Of a stretch of DNA of 44,417 nucleotides, positions 30,105 to 37,943 are shown piece by piece. The stretch lies in IMG/VR virus record IMGVR_UViG_3300030104_002244, positions 1-44,417 of that record. One strand, 5' to 3'. The position numbers and the translations under genes were made by a program. Position 1 is the first letter of the stretch; every line of letters begins with the position of its first letter. A model generated the notes under the pieces. That model had not been told where the DNA came from and ran no database searches. It was given only the letters and a program-made list of their open reading frames with translations. This DNA comes from a virus.

Positions 30105-30188
30105 ATGAACTATTTATATCCTGTACCTTGTCCTCATTGTCCTACTAAACAAGAATGTAGAGACAATGGTGTATGTGCAAAGGAGTAG
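30105..30188 (+). CDS. 27-aa Cys4 micropeptide
   Basis: ATG 30105 behind TAGGAG, stop TAG 30188. The sequence VPCPHCPTKQECRDNGVC has four Cys (9, 12, 18, 24), enough for a zinc site. No family name is known to me. Confidence 0.45.
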   Translation: MNYLYPVPCPHCPTKQECRDNGVCAKE

Positions 30189-30191
30189 ATT

Positions 30192-30359
30192 ATGGCAGTA
30201 AATGCAGCAAAAAACTATACGCAACCTAAAAAGCGTAAAGCAATATTTAATAGAATTAAAGCGGGCGGCAAAGGTGGAAAACCTGGTCAATGGTCTGCTC
30301 GTAAAGCACAGATGTTAGCCAAACAGTATAAAGCAAGTGGAGGAGGATATAAATCATAA
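30192..30359 (+). CDS. 55-aa basic protein, DUF5872-like (KPGQWSARKAQ motif)
   Basis: ATG 30192, preceded by AGGAG. Contains GGKGGKPGQWSARKAQMLAKQY and ends GGGYKS, the pattern of DUF5872-type domains found in phage and giant-virus proteins. Strongly basic; function unknown, perhaps DNA binding or packaged. It heads a cluster of basic peptides with overlapping starts. Confidence 0.72.
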   Translation: MAVNAAKNYTQPKKRKAIFNRIKAGGKGGKPGQWSARKAQMLAKQYKASGGGYKS

Positions 30360-30505
30360 TGCCACATTATACTAAACCATTAACTAAAGTTATAGGAGGT
30401 TTGAAGAAAGCATCCAAGCTTCATGCCAAGCAGGCTAAAACTTTGACTAAAATTAAAAAAGATCAAAGTAATCGCTACAAATCAAAAACACATAGAGCAA
30501 GATAA
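30359..30505 (+). CDS. 48-aa basic peptide of unknown function
   Basis: ATG 30359 overlaps the preceding stop (TAATG) and its own stop overlaps the next start the same way. Lys-rich (KVIGGLKKASKLHAKQAKT). Possibly DNA-binding. Unrecognised. Confidence 0.6.
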   Translation: MPHYTKPLTKVIGGLKKASKLHAKQAKTLTKIKKDQSNRYKSKTHRAR

Positions 30506-31176
30506 TGCCCTATTTGATGAGTAACATCCCACACTTCAAGTGTTGGGTACGAAGAGAGTATACGTGCAACCATGAACAATATCATGGAGAATTTTTACAT
30601 GCAATGGCAATTGCAGTTAATACGATACCAGATAGATGTTTGAGTTTTCAAGTTGTCTTTACAGGATGCGAAAGCGACTTTGATGATTCACAAAATATTC
30701 ATGGTGGAGCAATGTGGGCAAGAATGCCAATCACAGCACTTGTTGCTGATGAACGATTGGAAGAATGGCCGGAGAGAATGGATACACATTTAGCTCAGCC
30801 GTGGGATTGCAGTTCACATCATCATTCAGTAATTAAGTTTGATAGAGCAAGTTCTAGTCCTTATCTATGTAAGATAGATGGCGAGTTTTATAAAGGCAAA
30901 TACTTATTTACTGTAGATTATACTGAAAATGATATAGCTGATGATCCAGCACAACATAAACAAAGTCATGTAATTCAATTGACAGATGCAGATAAATGGA
31001 CAGGCAATATAGTTGCCTTGCCTAACAACAGAGTCAGGACAACAAGTCCTGCATTATGGGAGACAGGCGAGGGTGTACCTGATTTTAAGCCTAGTCAATA
31101 TGTACATTCAGCAGAGATACATAATAGCTATCTTGATCCTGAAGTAACTTTTAACAATCTATATTCGGAGGACTAA
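30505..31176 (+). CDS. 223-aa conserved-looking protein of unknown function
   Basis: ATG 30505, TAATG-coupled. Begins MPYLMSNIPHFKCWVRREYT, with many His, Trp and Cys (for example EYTCNHEQYHGEFLHAM and WDCSSHHHSVIKF). It is beta-rich with no signal peptide. I do not recognise a catalytic motif with confidence; the clustered His and Asp residues might bind metal. It sits in the middle of the basic-peptide cluster, whose composition it does not share. Confidence 0.6.
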   Translation: MPYLMSNIPHFKCWVRREYTCNHEQYHGEFLHAMAIAVNTIPDRCLSFQVVFTGCESDFDDSQNIHGGAMWARMPITALVADERLEEWPERMDTHLAQPWDCSSHHHSVIKFDRASSSPYLCKIDGEFYKGKYLFTVDYTENDIADDPAQHKQSHVIQLTDADKWTGNIVALPNNRVRTTSPALWETGEGVPDFKPSQYVHSAEIHNSYLDPEVTFNNLYSED

Positions 31177-31180
31177 TATA

Positions 31181-31429
31181 ATGATGAAGAAGAAAAAAGG
31201 CTACGCTAAAGGTGGTGCAATGATGAAGAAAAAAGGATACTCTAAAGGTGGAGCTATGCCAATGGGTAAAGACCCTAAAACAGGAAAGATGATGCCTAAG
31301 TTTGCAATGGATGGCAAAGGCAAAATGAATAAGGGTGGCATGATGAAGAAAAAGAAGGGTATGGCTAAAGGTGGAGCTATGATGAAGAAAAAAGGCATGG
31401 CTAAAGGTGGAGCTACTAGAAGAAAGTAA
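31181..31429 (+). CDS. Lys/Gly/Met repeat protein (KKKGMAKGGAM repeats)
   Basis: 82 aa behind GGAGG. Almost the whole protein is built from MMKKKG(Y/M)(A/S)KGGA-type units repeated five times, with one divergent middle segment. Net charge is extremely positive. Such KGG-repeat peptides occur in marine phages; a role in condensing or neutralising DNA, or in the virion, is plausible. The stop overlaps the next ATG. Confidence 0.75.
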   Translation: MMKKKKGYAKGGAMMKKKGYSKGGAMPMGKDPKTGKMMPKFAMDGKGKMNKGGMMKKKKGMAKGGAMMKKKGMAKGGATRRK

Positions 31430-31665
31430 TGGCTCTTAAAGCACCACAACAATCTTTAAAAAATTGGGGCAAGCAAAAGTGGAGAACGTCTTCAGGCAAA
31501 CCTTCAAAAGGTAAGCGAAGATATCTCCCTGATGCTGCTTGGAAATCATTAAGTGCATCAGAAAAGGCTGCTACTAATAAAGCTAAAGCTAAAGGCAATA
31601 AACAAGGTAAGCAATTTGTAAAGCAACCTAAAAAAATTGCGAAAAAAACGAGAGCATATAGATAA
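31429..31665 (+). CDS. 78-aa basic protein (RRYLPDAAWKSLS motif)
   Basis: ATG 31429. Pattern KQKWRTSSGKPSKGKRRYLP, then AAWKSLSASEKAAT and a KGKQFVKQPKKIAKKTRAYR-type tail, a conserved small phage family with no known role. Highly basic, coupled to both neighbours by one-base overlaps. Confidence 0.7.
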   Translation: MALKAPQQSLKNWGKQKWRTSSGKPSKGKRRYLPDAAWKSLSASEKAATNKAKAKGNKQGKQFVKQPKKIAKKTRAYR

Positions 31666-31946
31666 TGGCTACATCACCAGCATGGCAAAGAAAAGAAGGT
31701 AAATCTAAAAGTGGTGGACTCAATGCAAAAGGAGTCGCATCTTATAGACGAGCTAATCCTGGATCTAAGTTAAAAACAGCAGTTACTACTAAGCCTTCAA
31801 AATTGAAGAAAGGATCTAAAGCTGCTAAAAGAAGAAAGTCTTTTTGTTCTAGGATGAAAGGAATGAAATCAAAGTTGACCTCTGCAAAAACAGCTAGAGA
31901 TCCTGATTCTAGAATTAATAAATCATTGAGGAAATGGAATTGTTAG
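31665..31946 (+). CDS. 93-aa basic protein, DUF6321-like
   Basis: Contains SPAWQRKEGKSKSGGLNAKG, SFCSRMKGMK and the end DSRINKSLRKWNC, which matches the DUF6321 pattern (GGLN, RRKSFC-R-M, PDSRIN-SLRKWNC). Function unknown. Two Cys, very basic. The 3' end overlaps the next micro-gene by 13 nt. Confidence 0.75.
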   Translation: MATSPAWQRKEGKSKSGGLNAKGVASYRRANPGSKLKTAVTTKPSKLKKGSKAAKRRKSFCSRMKGMKSKLTSAKTARDPDSRINKSLRKWNC

Positions 31947-32026
31947 AGAAAATTCTTAAATGGTTAGAGGCATACACTAAAAAAAAAGTAGAGTATCTTT
32001 CAGGTAAAGGTAAAAAAGATGATTAG
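31934..32026 (+). CDS. 30-aa charged helical micropeptide
   Basis: ATG 31934 lies within the end of the previous gene, preceded by GAGG. Stop TAG 32024-32026 overlaps the holin start. Amphipathic: MELLEKILKWLEAYTKKKVE. It fills the space between the basic cluster and the lysis genes. Confidence 0.5.
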   Translation: MELLEKILKWLEAYTKKKVEYLSGKGKKDD

Positions 32027-32387
32027 TGCAATAACAAGCATACTTGGTTCAGTTGGTGGACTCGCTACAAGTTACATAGATGGGAAGACGGCTGTGCAAA
32101 AAGCTGAAGCACAGATCCGTATGAAGGAAGCAACAGGTGAGATTGATTGGGAGCTTGCTGCTATACGTGCTACACAAAGCAGTTGGAAGGACGAATGGTT
32201 GACTATTCTGTTTTCTCTTCCGCTGATTCTATGTTTCTGCGGTGATTGGGGGCGACAGATCGTGACAGATGGGTTTATTGCATTGCAGAATATGCCGGAT
32301 TGGTATCAAATAAGTTTGGGAGCGATAGTAGCTGCATCGTTCGGGGTTCGATCTGTTAGTAAGTTTTTTGGAATGAAGAAGAGGTGA
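32019..32387 (+). CDS. Holin, GTA-type 3TM family
   Basis: 122 aa. The pattern SSWKDEWLTILFSLPLILCF, then GFIALQNMPDWYQISLGAIV and SFGVRSVSKFFG, fits the 3TM holin family known from gene transfer agents and marine phages. The N-terminal part has a Gly-rich helix (residues 1-25), and there are spans at about 59-75 and 96-112. It is followed within 100 nt by an M15 endolysin, the partner it would release. One short ORF lies between. Confidence 0.82.
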   Translation: MISAITSILGSVGGLATSYIDGKTAVQKAEAQIRMKEATGEIDWELAAIRATQSSWKDEWLTILFSLPLILCFCGDWGRQIVTDGFIALQNMPDWYQISLGAIVAASFGVRSVSKFFGMKKR

Positions 32388-32587
32388 TACACATTCGCTA
32401 TGTGCAAAATTACATAGGCGATAGAAGGTATCCATTAGACAGTTTAAGACATAAGAGTGACCACGTTAGAAGAAGAGAGATGAGAAATGAGCTATACATT
32501 AAGTACAAGAAGTTTAGAGAGATTGAACGGCGTAAACGAATCATTAGTGAATATCGTAAAAAACGCAATAAAGACGACAAAAGTTGA
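32384..32587 (+). CDS. Possible 67-aa basic protein overlapping endolysin
   Basis: GTG 32384 overlaps the holin stop (GTGA) and the frame runs 101 nt into the endolysin gene in another frame. Very Arg/Lys-rich (MRNELYIKYKKFREIERRK in its middle), helical. It fills the 99-nt holin-endolysin gap. The overlap and non-ATG start make it uncertain. Confidence 0.4.
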   Translation: MIHIRYVQNYIGDRRYPLDSLRHKSDHVRRREMRNELYIKYKKFREIERRKRIISEYRKKRNKDDKS

Positions 32588-32954
32588 TTTTGGAGTCACC
32601 TGCGGTTTGCGAACAAAAAGTGAGCAGGCTGAATTAGTCAAAAAGGGTGCGTCACAAACAATGAACTCCCGTCATCTGCCACAAGCATCAACAGGCATGA
32701 GCCATGCAGTTGATTTAGTCGCTTATATTTCAGGACGAGTATCGTGGGAGTTGAATCTGTACGATGATATTGCTGATTCTATAAAAGATGCAGCCATTAA
32801 AGAAGGAGCAACTATTAGATGGGGAGCAGCGTGGCATAAGCCTTTGAACGAGTGGGATGGTACTGCTGAAGATTTAATGAATGAATATATAGATACACGC
32901 CGGTCGCAAGGCAGACGGCCGTTCATAGATGCCCCGCATTTTGAGTTAGTATAA
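32487..32954 (+). CDS. Endolysin, M15 L-Ala-D-Glu/VanY-type peptidase
   Basis: 155 aa. Features: TCGLRTKSEQAELVKKG, SRHL (H63) and SHAVDL (D76) as first zinc ligands with a short insertion between them, RWGAAWHKP, and the terminal DAPHFELV His (H152). This is the M15 metallopeptidase pattern of T5-type endolysins, which cut peptide cross-links in peptidoglycan. No signal peptide, so release depends on the upstream holin. The next gene starts at its stop (TAATG). Confidence 0.88.
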   Translation: MSYTLSTRSLERLNGVNESLVNIVKNAIKTTKVDFGVTCGLRTKSEQAELVKKGASQTMNSRHLPQASTGMSHAVDLVAYISGRVSWELNLYDDIADSIKDAAIKEGATIRWGAAWHKPLNEWDGTAEDLMNEYIDTRRSQGRRPFIDAPHFELV

Positions 32955-33169
32955 TGTGGATGTCTATAATGATATTGTGTGGTAGTTTGTATTCACAATC
33001 TTGTATGGTAATAACAGGAAATGTACTTTTTCCAAATAAAGAAAAATGTTTTGAAAGTGCAGTAGAAAAGGCTAATAAGGCAATTACTTTTCCTAATGTA
33101 TTTCAAGCAAAGCCTTTTTGCCAAGTTATACCAGGAACACAAAGACCAAAAAACGAGGTAGATACATAA
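32954..33169 (+). CDS. Small secreted/membrane Cys-containing protein in lysis cluster
   Basis: 71 aa. The N-terminus MWMSIMILCGSLYSQSC resembles a short signal peptide or anchor. The remainder has Cys at residues 17, 32 and 56 and a Pro-rich end. Location after the endolysin suggests a periplasmic accessory such as a spanin component; no lipobox is convincing. Unknown. Confidence 0.55.
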   Translation: MWMSIMILCGSLYSQSCMVITGNVLFPNKEKCFESAVEKANKAITFPNVFQAKPFCQVIPGTQRPKNEVDT

Positions 33170-33543
33170 TGCCAAGAGAGTTGACAGAAAAGCAAAGATT
33201 GTTCTTAGATGTTTTGTTTGACAAAGCACAAGGCAGTATTGTGCAAGCTAAAAAATTAGCAGGCTATTCAGATGGTACATCATCTTCTGAAGTTGTTCGT
33301 AGTTTAAAAGATGAAATTAATGAGGCAACGAGAGAATACTTAGCCCGTGTAGCTCCTAAAGCTGCCTTTTCAATGGCTAATGTTTTAGATGATCCTACAG
33401 AGCTAGGTATTAAAGAAAAGATAGTTGCAGCTAAAGATTTGTTAGATAGAACAGGACATGCTAAAACTGAAAAGATGGAAGTAAGTTCATCTACAGGTTT
33501 ATTTATATTACCACCTAAAGATTCAGATGCAACGACAACGTAA
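33169..33543 (+). CDS. Terminase small subunit (putative)
   Basis: 124 aa from ATG 33169 (TAATG overlap; a longer frame from 33118 lies in the previous gene). Begins MPRELTEKQRLFLDVLFDKA, then VQAKKLAGYSDGTSSSEVVR, which fits the N-terminal HTH of small terminase subunits, and KEKIVAAKDLLDRTGHAKTE near the C-terminus, also typical. It would recognise DNA for packaging with the large subunit at 34062. Another HTH gene lies between them. Confidence 0.78.
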   Translation: MPRELTEKQRLFLDVLFDKAQGSIVQAKKLAGYSDGTSSSEVVRSLKDEINEATREYLARVAPKAAFSMANVLDDPTELGIKEKIVAAKDLLDRTGHAKTEKMEVSSSTGLFILPPKDSDATTT

Positions 33544-33778
33544 TTATAAAAAAGAATATAGAGAATATCACGCTAATCCTTTACAAAAAAAGAAAAGAGC
33601 ATCTCGTAATAAAGCTCGTAAGGCTGCTGAAAAATCTGGTTTGGTTAAAAAGGGTGGTAGTAAACAAGTGCATCATAAAAATTTAAATCCTCTTGATAAT
33701 TCACCTAAAAATTTAGCTATTATTGAGAAAAGAAGAAATGTTAGAATGCAACCTAAAACTAAAAATAGAAGAAAGTAA
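33527..33778 (+). CDS. HNH-like basic protein
   Basis: 83 aa, overlapping the end of the terminase small gene by 17 nt. Begins MQRQRNYKKEYREYHANP, with a core KQVHHKNLNPLDNSPKNLAI, which is the HH-x-N...N-x2-NL pattern of HNH (beta-beta-alpha metal) nucleases without zinc Cys. Position beside terminase recalls HNH proteins that assist packaging. Strongly basic. Catalysis is not certain. Confidence 0.68.
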   Translation: MQRQRNYKKEYREYHANPLQKKKRASRNKARKAAEKSGLVKKGGSKQVHHKNLNPLDNSPKNLAIIEKRRNVRMQPKTKNRRK

Positions 33779-34204
33779 ATGGCAACAGATAGTGTAGGAT
33801 ATTGGAATCTACCACAACCTGATATAAAAGGTTTTACAAATCAATGGTTGCCTATTCCTAAAATATCTCGTACAATTCCATTTGGTTATGTAGAAGATCC
33901 TGAAGATTCAAATATTCTTAGACCAATTAAAAGTGAATTGAATGCACTTGAAAAAGCTAAAAAATATTTAAAACAATATAGTTATAGAGAAGTATCAAAT
34001 TGGCTATCTTCTCAAACAGGAAGATATATATCACACGTAGGATTGAGAAAACGAGTACAAGATGAACGAAGACGTAAGAAAACAGCTTCAGTTAAACGTC
34101 AGTATGCCAAAAGGTACGAAGAAGCTATTAAAGCCGCAGAAAAAATTGAAAAAGAAAGAATCGGTGCAGTCGAAAACATTAGACCAGAAAACAGAAATAC
34201 CTAA
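33779..34204 (+). CDS. HTH DNA-binding protein upstream of terminase
   Basis: 141 aa. Residues about 60-100, LEKAKKYLKQYSYREVSNWL followed by GRYISHVGLRKRV, form a resolvase-type HTH; the C-terminus is a long charged helix. PFGYVEDPEDSNILRPI precedes it. Placement directly before terminase and a 143-nt overlap with it suggest a packaging DNA-recognition role, shared with or alternative to the 33169 gene. Confidence 0.7.
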   Translation: MATDSVGYWNLPQPDIKGFTNQWLPIPKISRTIPFGYVEDPEDSNILRPIKSELNALEKAKKYLKQYSYREVSNWLSSQTGRYISHVGLRKRVQDERRRKKTASVKRQYAKRYEEAIKAAEKIEKERIGAVENIRPENRNT

Positions 34205-35621
34205 AATTAATTTAAGTGCTGTTGATAATAGACCTGTTATATTTAAGCCTAATCCTGGTCCACAAATGGAATTTTTGGCATCTAGTGAAAGAGAAGTGTT
34301 ATATGGTGGTTCTGCAGGAGGCGGAAAATCATATGCAATGTTAGCGGATCCATTACGCTATATTACACATCCACAGTTTTCAGGATTGTTAGTTAGACAT
34401 ACAACAGAAGAATTAAGAGAATTAGTTTGGAAATCACAGGAATTATACCCAAAAGTTATACCTAATATTAAATGGTCAGAACGAAAGATGCAATGGGTAG
34501 CACCTTCAGGTGGCAGATTGTGGTTTTCATATTTAGATAGAGAAGAAGACGTATTAAGATATCAAGGTTTAGCATTTAGTTGGATTGGTTTTGATGAGCT
34601 TACACAATGGGCAACTCCTTTTGCATGGAATTATTTACGTTCACGTTTACGTACTGCTAGTTCTGACTTGCCTATCTTTATGAGAGCAACTACAAACCCT
34701 GGTGGAATAGGGCATCAATGGGTCAAAAAAATGTTTATTGATCCTTCTCCATATAATAGATCATTTTGGGCAACAGATATAGAAACAGGTGAAAAGCTTT
34801 CGTATCCTAAAGGGCATAGTAAAGAAGGTGAGCCATTATTCAAACGCAGATTTATTCCAGCTAAATTATTTGATAATCCATACTTAGCTGAATCAGGTGA
34901 ATATGAAACAATGCTATTGTCTTTGCCTGAACATCAAAGAAAACAATTGCTAGAAGGGGATTGGGATGTTAGTGAAGGTGCCGCTTTTTCAGAGTTTAAT
35001 AGAGATATTCATGTCGTTGATCCATTTCCTATTCCGAAAACTTGGAAGAGATTTAGGGCTTGTGACTATGGGTATGGAAGTTATAGTGGCATATTGTGGT
35101 TTGCTATAAGTCCTAGTGATCAATTAGTAGTATACAGAGAATTATATGTTAAAAAAGTATTAGCTACAGATTTAGCTGATATGATATTAGATTTAGAAAA
35201 AGAAGATGGTACTATTCTTTATGGTGTGTTGGACTCTAGCCTTTGGCATAAGCGTGGCGATCCTGGTCCATCTTTGGCTGAACAAATGATTATGCGTGGT
35301 TGTAGATGGCGACCATCAGATAGAAGTAAAGGAAGTCGAGTATCAGGTAAGAACGAGATACATAGACGTTTACAAGTAGATGATTTTACAGAAGAACCTA
35401 GATTAGTGTTTTTTAATACTTGTACAAATGTTATATCTCAATTACCAGCACTACCACTTGATAAAAAGAATCCTGAAGATGTAAATACAAACGCAGAAGA
35501 CCATTTATACGATGCGTTAAGATATGGTGTTATGACAAGACCTAGAAGTAATATTTTTGACTTTGATCCCTTATCACAAAATCAAGGTTTTCAAATTGCA
35601 GACCCTAACTTTGGATATTAA
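34062..35621 (+). CDS. terL: Terminase large subunit
   Basis: 519 aa. Walker A YGGSAGGGKS (near residue 85), Walker B WIGFDELTQW, coupling motif ATTNPGG, and RNase H-like nuclease motifs ACDYGYG, VLDSSLWHKRG and DHLYDALRYG. It is the ATP-driven packaging motor and end-cutting nuclease. The start is unclear: ATG 34062 gives a 143-nt overlap with the HTH gene and weak ribosome site; ATG 34104 or GTG 34164 are alternatives. The catalytic domains are unaffected. Confidence 0.93.
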   Translation: MNEDVRKQLQLNVSMPKGTKKLLKPQKKLKKKESVQSKTLDQKTEIPKINLSAVDNRPVIFKPNPGPQMEFLASSEREVLYGGSAGGGKSYAMLADPLRYITHPQFSGLLVRHTTEELRELVWKSQELYPKVIPNIKWSERKMQWVAPSGGRLWFSYLDREEDVLRYQGLAFSWIGFDELTQWATPFAWNYLRSRLRTASSDLPIFMRATTNPGGIGHQWVKKMFIDPSPYNRSFWATDIETGEKLSYPKGHSKEGEPLFKRRFIPAKLFDNPYLAESGEYETMLLSLPEHQRKQLLEGDWDVSEGAAFSEFNRDIHVVDPFPIPKTWKRFRACDYGYGSYSGILWFAISPSDQLVVYRELYVKKVLATDLADMILDLEKEDGTILYGVLDSSLWHKRGDPGPSLAEQMIMRGCRWRPSDRSKGSRVSGKNEIHRRLQVDDFTEEPRLVFFNTCTNVISQLPALPLDKKNPEDVNTNAEDHLYDALRYGVMTRPRSNIFDFDPLSQNQGFQIADPNFGY

Positions 35622-35623
35622 AT

Positions 35624-37804
35624 ATGGCAGATAAAAATGAAGAAATGATGTTTGAAACAGATGAAGTTGCTGTTATTGATACTTCAGGAGATGAGAGTAT
35701 TGAAGCAACTGATACGAATCAAGTAATTGCATTTATAGAATCAAGATTTAAAAGAGCGGAAGATGCTAGAATAACCGATGAATCTCGTTGGTTAAAAGCA
35801 TATCGTAATTATCGTGGTATATATAGTCAAGATGTGCAGTTTACAGAAACAGAAAAATCTCGTGTTTTTGTAAAGGTAACTAAAACTAAAACATTAGCTG
35901 CATATGGACAAATTATTGAAGTTCTATTTGGTAGTTCTAAATTTCCATTAAGTATTAATCCTACTATATTACCAGATGGTGTGGCTGAATCTGTTCATTT
36001 AAATACAGATCCTAATGTAACATCAAGTATGGACGAATTAAAAACTACTTTTCAAGAAACTAGCAATATACCATATAGATTTGATTCAGAAGAAACTAAA
36101 CTAAAGCCTGGTGAAACTTTAGAAGATTTAAAAGAACGATTGGGGCCGCTACAAAATAAGTTAGATGCTGTATCTGAGAAAGTTATTGAAGGCGAAGGAA
36201 AAACACAAGGTAGTGTTACTTTTCATCCAGCAATGATTGCAGCTAAAAAGATGGAAAAGAAAATATTTGATCAACTTGAAGAATCAGGTGCAAATAAACA
36301 ATTAAGATCACTAGCTTTTGAGATGGCTCTATTTGGTACAGGCATTATGAAGGGCCCGCTTGCTAAAGATAAAGAATATCCAAATTGGTCTGAAGAAGGG
36401 GAGTACGATCCTCTTGTTAAAACAGTTCCTACAACAGAACATGTTTCCATCTGGAACTTTTATCCTGATCCAGATGCAAATAGTATGGACGATGCTGAAT
36501 ACATAGTTGAACGACACAAACTTTCAAAAACACAACTTAGGGCATTGAAGTCTCGTCCATACTTTAATGATGATGCTATTGAGATGGCAATTGAAATGGG
36601 CGATTCCTATACACGAAAGTATTGGGAAGAAAGCATGGAAGATAATAGTGCTAATTATAGTCCTGACAGAATAGAAGTACTAGAATTTTGGGGATATGTA
36701 GACACTAATATATTAGAAGAGAATGGTGTAAAGATACCTAAAAATCTAAAAGATTTAGATCAAGTAAATGTAAATGCATGGATATGCAATAATCAAATAT
36801 TAAGACTTGTACTTAATCCATTTAAACCTGTACGTATTCCTTATTATGCTGTTCCATATGAACTTAATCCTTATTCATTTTTTGGTATTGGTATTGCTGA
36901 AAATATGGATGATACACAGACTTTAATGAATGGCTTTATGCGAATGGCAATTGATAATGCTGCATTGTCAGGTAATCTTATTATAGAAGTAGATGAAACC
37001 AACTTAACACCAGGACAAGATTTATCTGTATATCCAGGCAAAGTATTTAGAAGACAAGGCGGGGCACCTGGTCAAGCTATATTCGGTACAAAATTTCCAA
37101 ATGTTGCTGGTGAGAATATGCAACTATTCGATAAGGCTAGAGTGCTTGCTGATGAAAGTTCAGGTTTTCCATCGTTTGCTCATGGTCAAACAGGTATACA
37201 AGGTGTAGGTAGAACTGCATCAGGTATTAGTATGCTTATGTCAGCAGCTAATGGATCTGTTCGTAGTGTAGTAAAAAATATTGATGATTATTTAATTGCA
37301 CCTTTAGGCAAGGCATTTTTTAGTTTTAATATGCAATTTGATTTTGATCAATCTATTAAAGGAGATCTTGAAGTTAAAGCTCAAGGCACAGAAAGTCTTA
37401 TGGCTAACGAAGTACGTAGTCAAAGATTAATGCAATTCTTACAAGTTGCAAGTAATCCTGTACTAGCTCCATTTGCTAAGATGGATTATATTATACGTGA
37501 GATAGCAAAAAGTATGGATCTTGATCCTGATAAAATTACAAATAGTATGGCAGACGCAGCAATACAAGCTGATATACTTAAAAAGTTTCAGCAACAGACA
37601 TTACCACCTCTACCTGAAGAACAAGGTGTAGCGGGAGCTAATCCTAACGATCCAACAGGAGCAGGTGGTGGAACAATAGGAACAGGGCAAGCACCTAGTC
37701 CGGGAGAACAGGGATTTACAGGAAATGCACAACAACAAGGAACACCACCTACAGAACCTCAAGGTTTTGGTCAACAGCCGGGAGCTATGGGAACAGTTCA
37801 ATAG
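35624..37804 (+). CDS. Portal (head-tail connector) protein
   Basis: 726 aa directly after terminase. Features typical of podovirus-type portals: an acidic N-terminus, RWLKAYRNYRGIYSQ, AYGQIIEVLFGSSKFP, then WNFYPDPDANSMDDAEYI and PYELNPYSFFGIGIAENMDD, and a Gly/Gln/Pro-rich tail (last ~80 residues). It forms the dodecameric DNA channel. The size and sequence context make the call firm although I have no family name for this subgroup. Confidence 0.87.
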   Translation: MADKNEEMMFETDEVAVIDTSGDESIEATDTNQVIAFIESRFKRAEDARITDESRWLKAYRNYRGIYSQDVQFTETEKSRVFVKVTKTKTLAAYGQIIEVLFGSSKFPLSINPTILPDGVAESVHLNTDPNVTSSMDELKTTFQETSNIPYRFDSEETKLKPGETLEDLKERLGPLQNKLDAVSEKVIEGEGKTQGSVTFHPAMIAAKKMEKKIFDQLEESGANKQLRSLAFEMALFGTGIMKGPLAKDKEYPNWSEEGEYDPLVKTVPTTEHVSIWNFYPDPDANSMDDAEYIVERHKLSKTQLRALKSRPYFNDDAIEMAIEMGDSYTRKYWEESMEDNSANYSPDRIEVLEFWGYVDTNILEENGVKIPKNLKDLDQVNVNAWICNNQILRLVLNPFKPVRIPYYAVPYELNPYSFFGIGIAENMDDTQTLMNGFMRMAIDNAALSGNLIIEVDETNLTPGQDLSVYPGKVFRRQGGAPGQAIFGTKFPNVAGENMQLFDKARVLADESSGFPSFAHGQTGIQGVGRTASGISMLMSAANGSVRSVVKNIDDYLIAPLGKAFFSFNMQFDFDQSIKGDLEVKAQGTESLMANEVRSQRLMQFLQVASNPVLAPFAKMDYIIREIAKSMDLDPDKITNSMADAAIQADILKKFQQQTLPPLPEEQGVAGANPNDPTGAGGGTIGTGQAPSPGEQGFTGNAQQQGTPPTEPQGFGQQPGAMGTVQ

Positions 37805-37943
37805 TTACCTTGATCATTTGATTGATAATCAACATAAAAATTTAGAACAAGCAGATACAGATATTATTGTATATAGAACGCAAGGTGCAATTTCTGCATT
37901 AAAGCGTTTAAAATCATTAAGAGATGAGATTTATGGAATTTAA
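37767..37943 (+). CDS. Small helical protein downstream of portal
   Basis: TTG 37767, behind AAGG, gives about 58 aa containing LWEQFNSYLDHLIDNQHKNL and DIIVYRTQGAISALKRLKSL, a recurring pattern for small proteins after the portal gene in marine podoviruses. ATG 37725 would extend it into the portal's low-complexity tail. Function unknown, likely a virion assembly helper. Confidence 0.6.
   Translation: MVNSRELWEQFNSYLDHLIDNQHKNLEQADTDIIVYRTQGAISALKRLKSLRDEIYGI

Noticed and set aside
31181-31429. Periodic repeats suggestive of a CRISPR array
   Set aside because: Repeats are in frame and encode KKKGMAKGGA units; no unique spacers. The Cas4-like nuclease is a phage exonuclease, not evidence of CRISPR.
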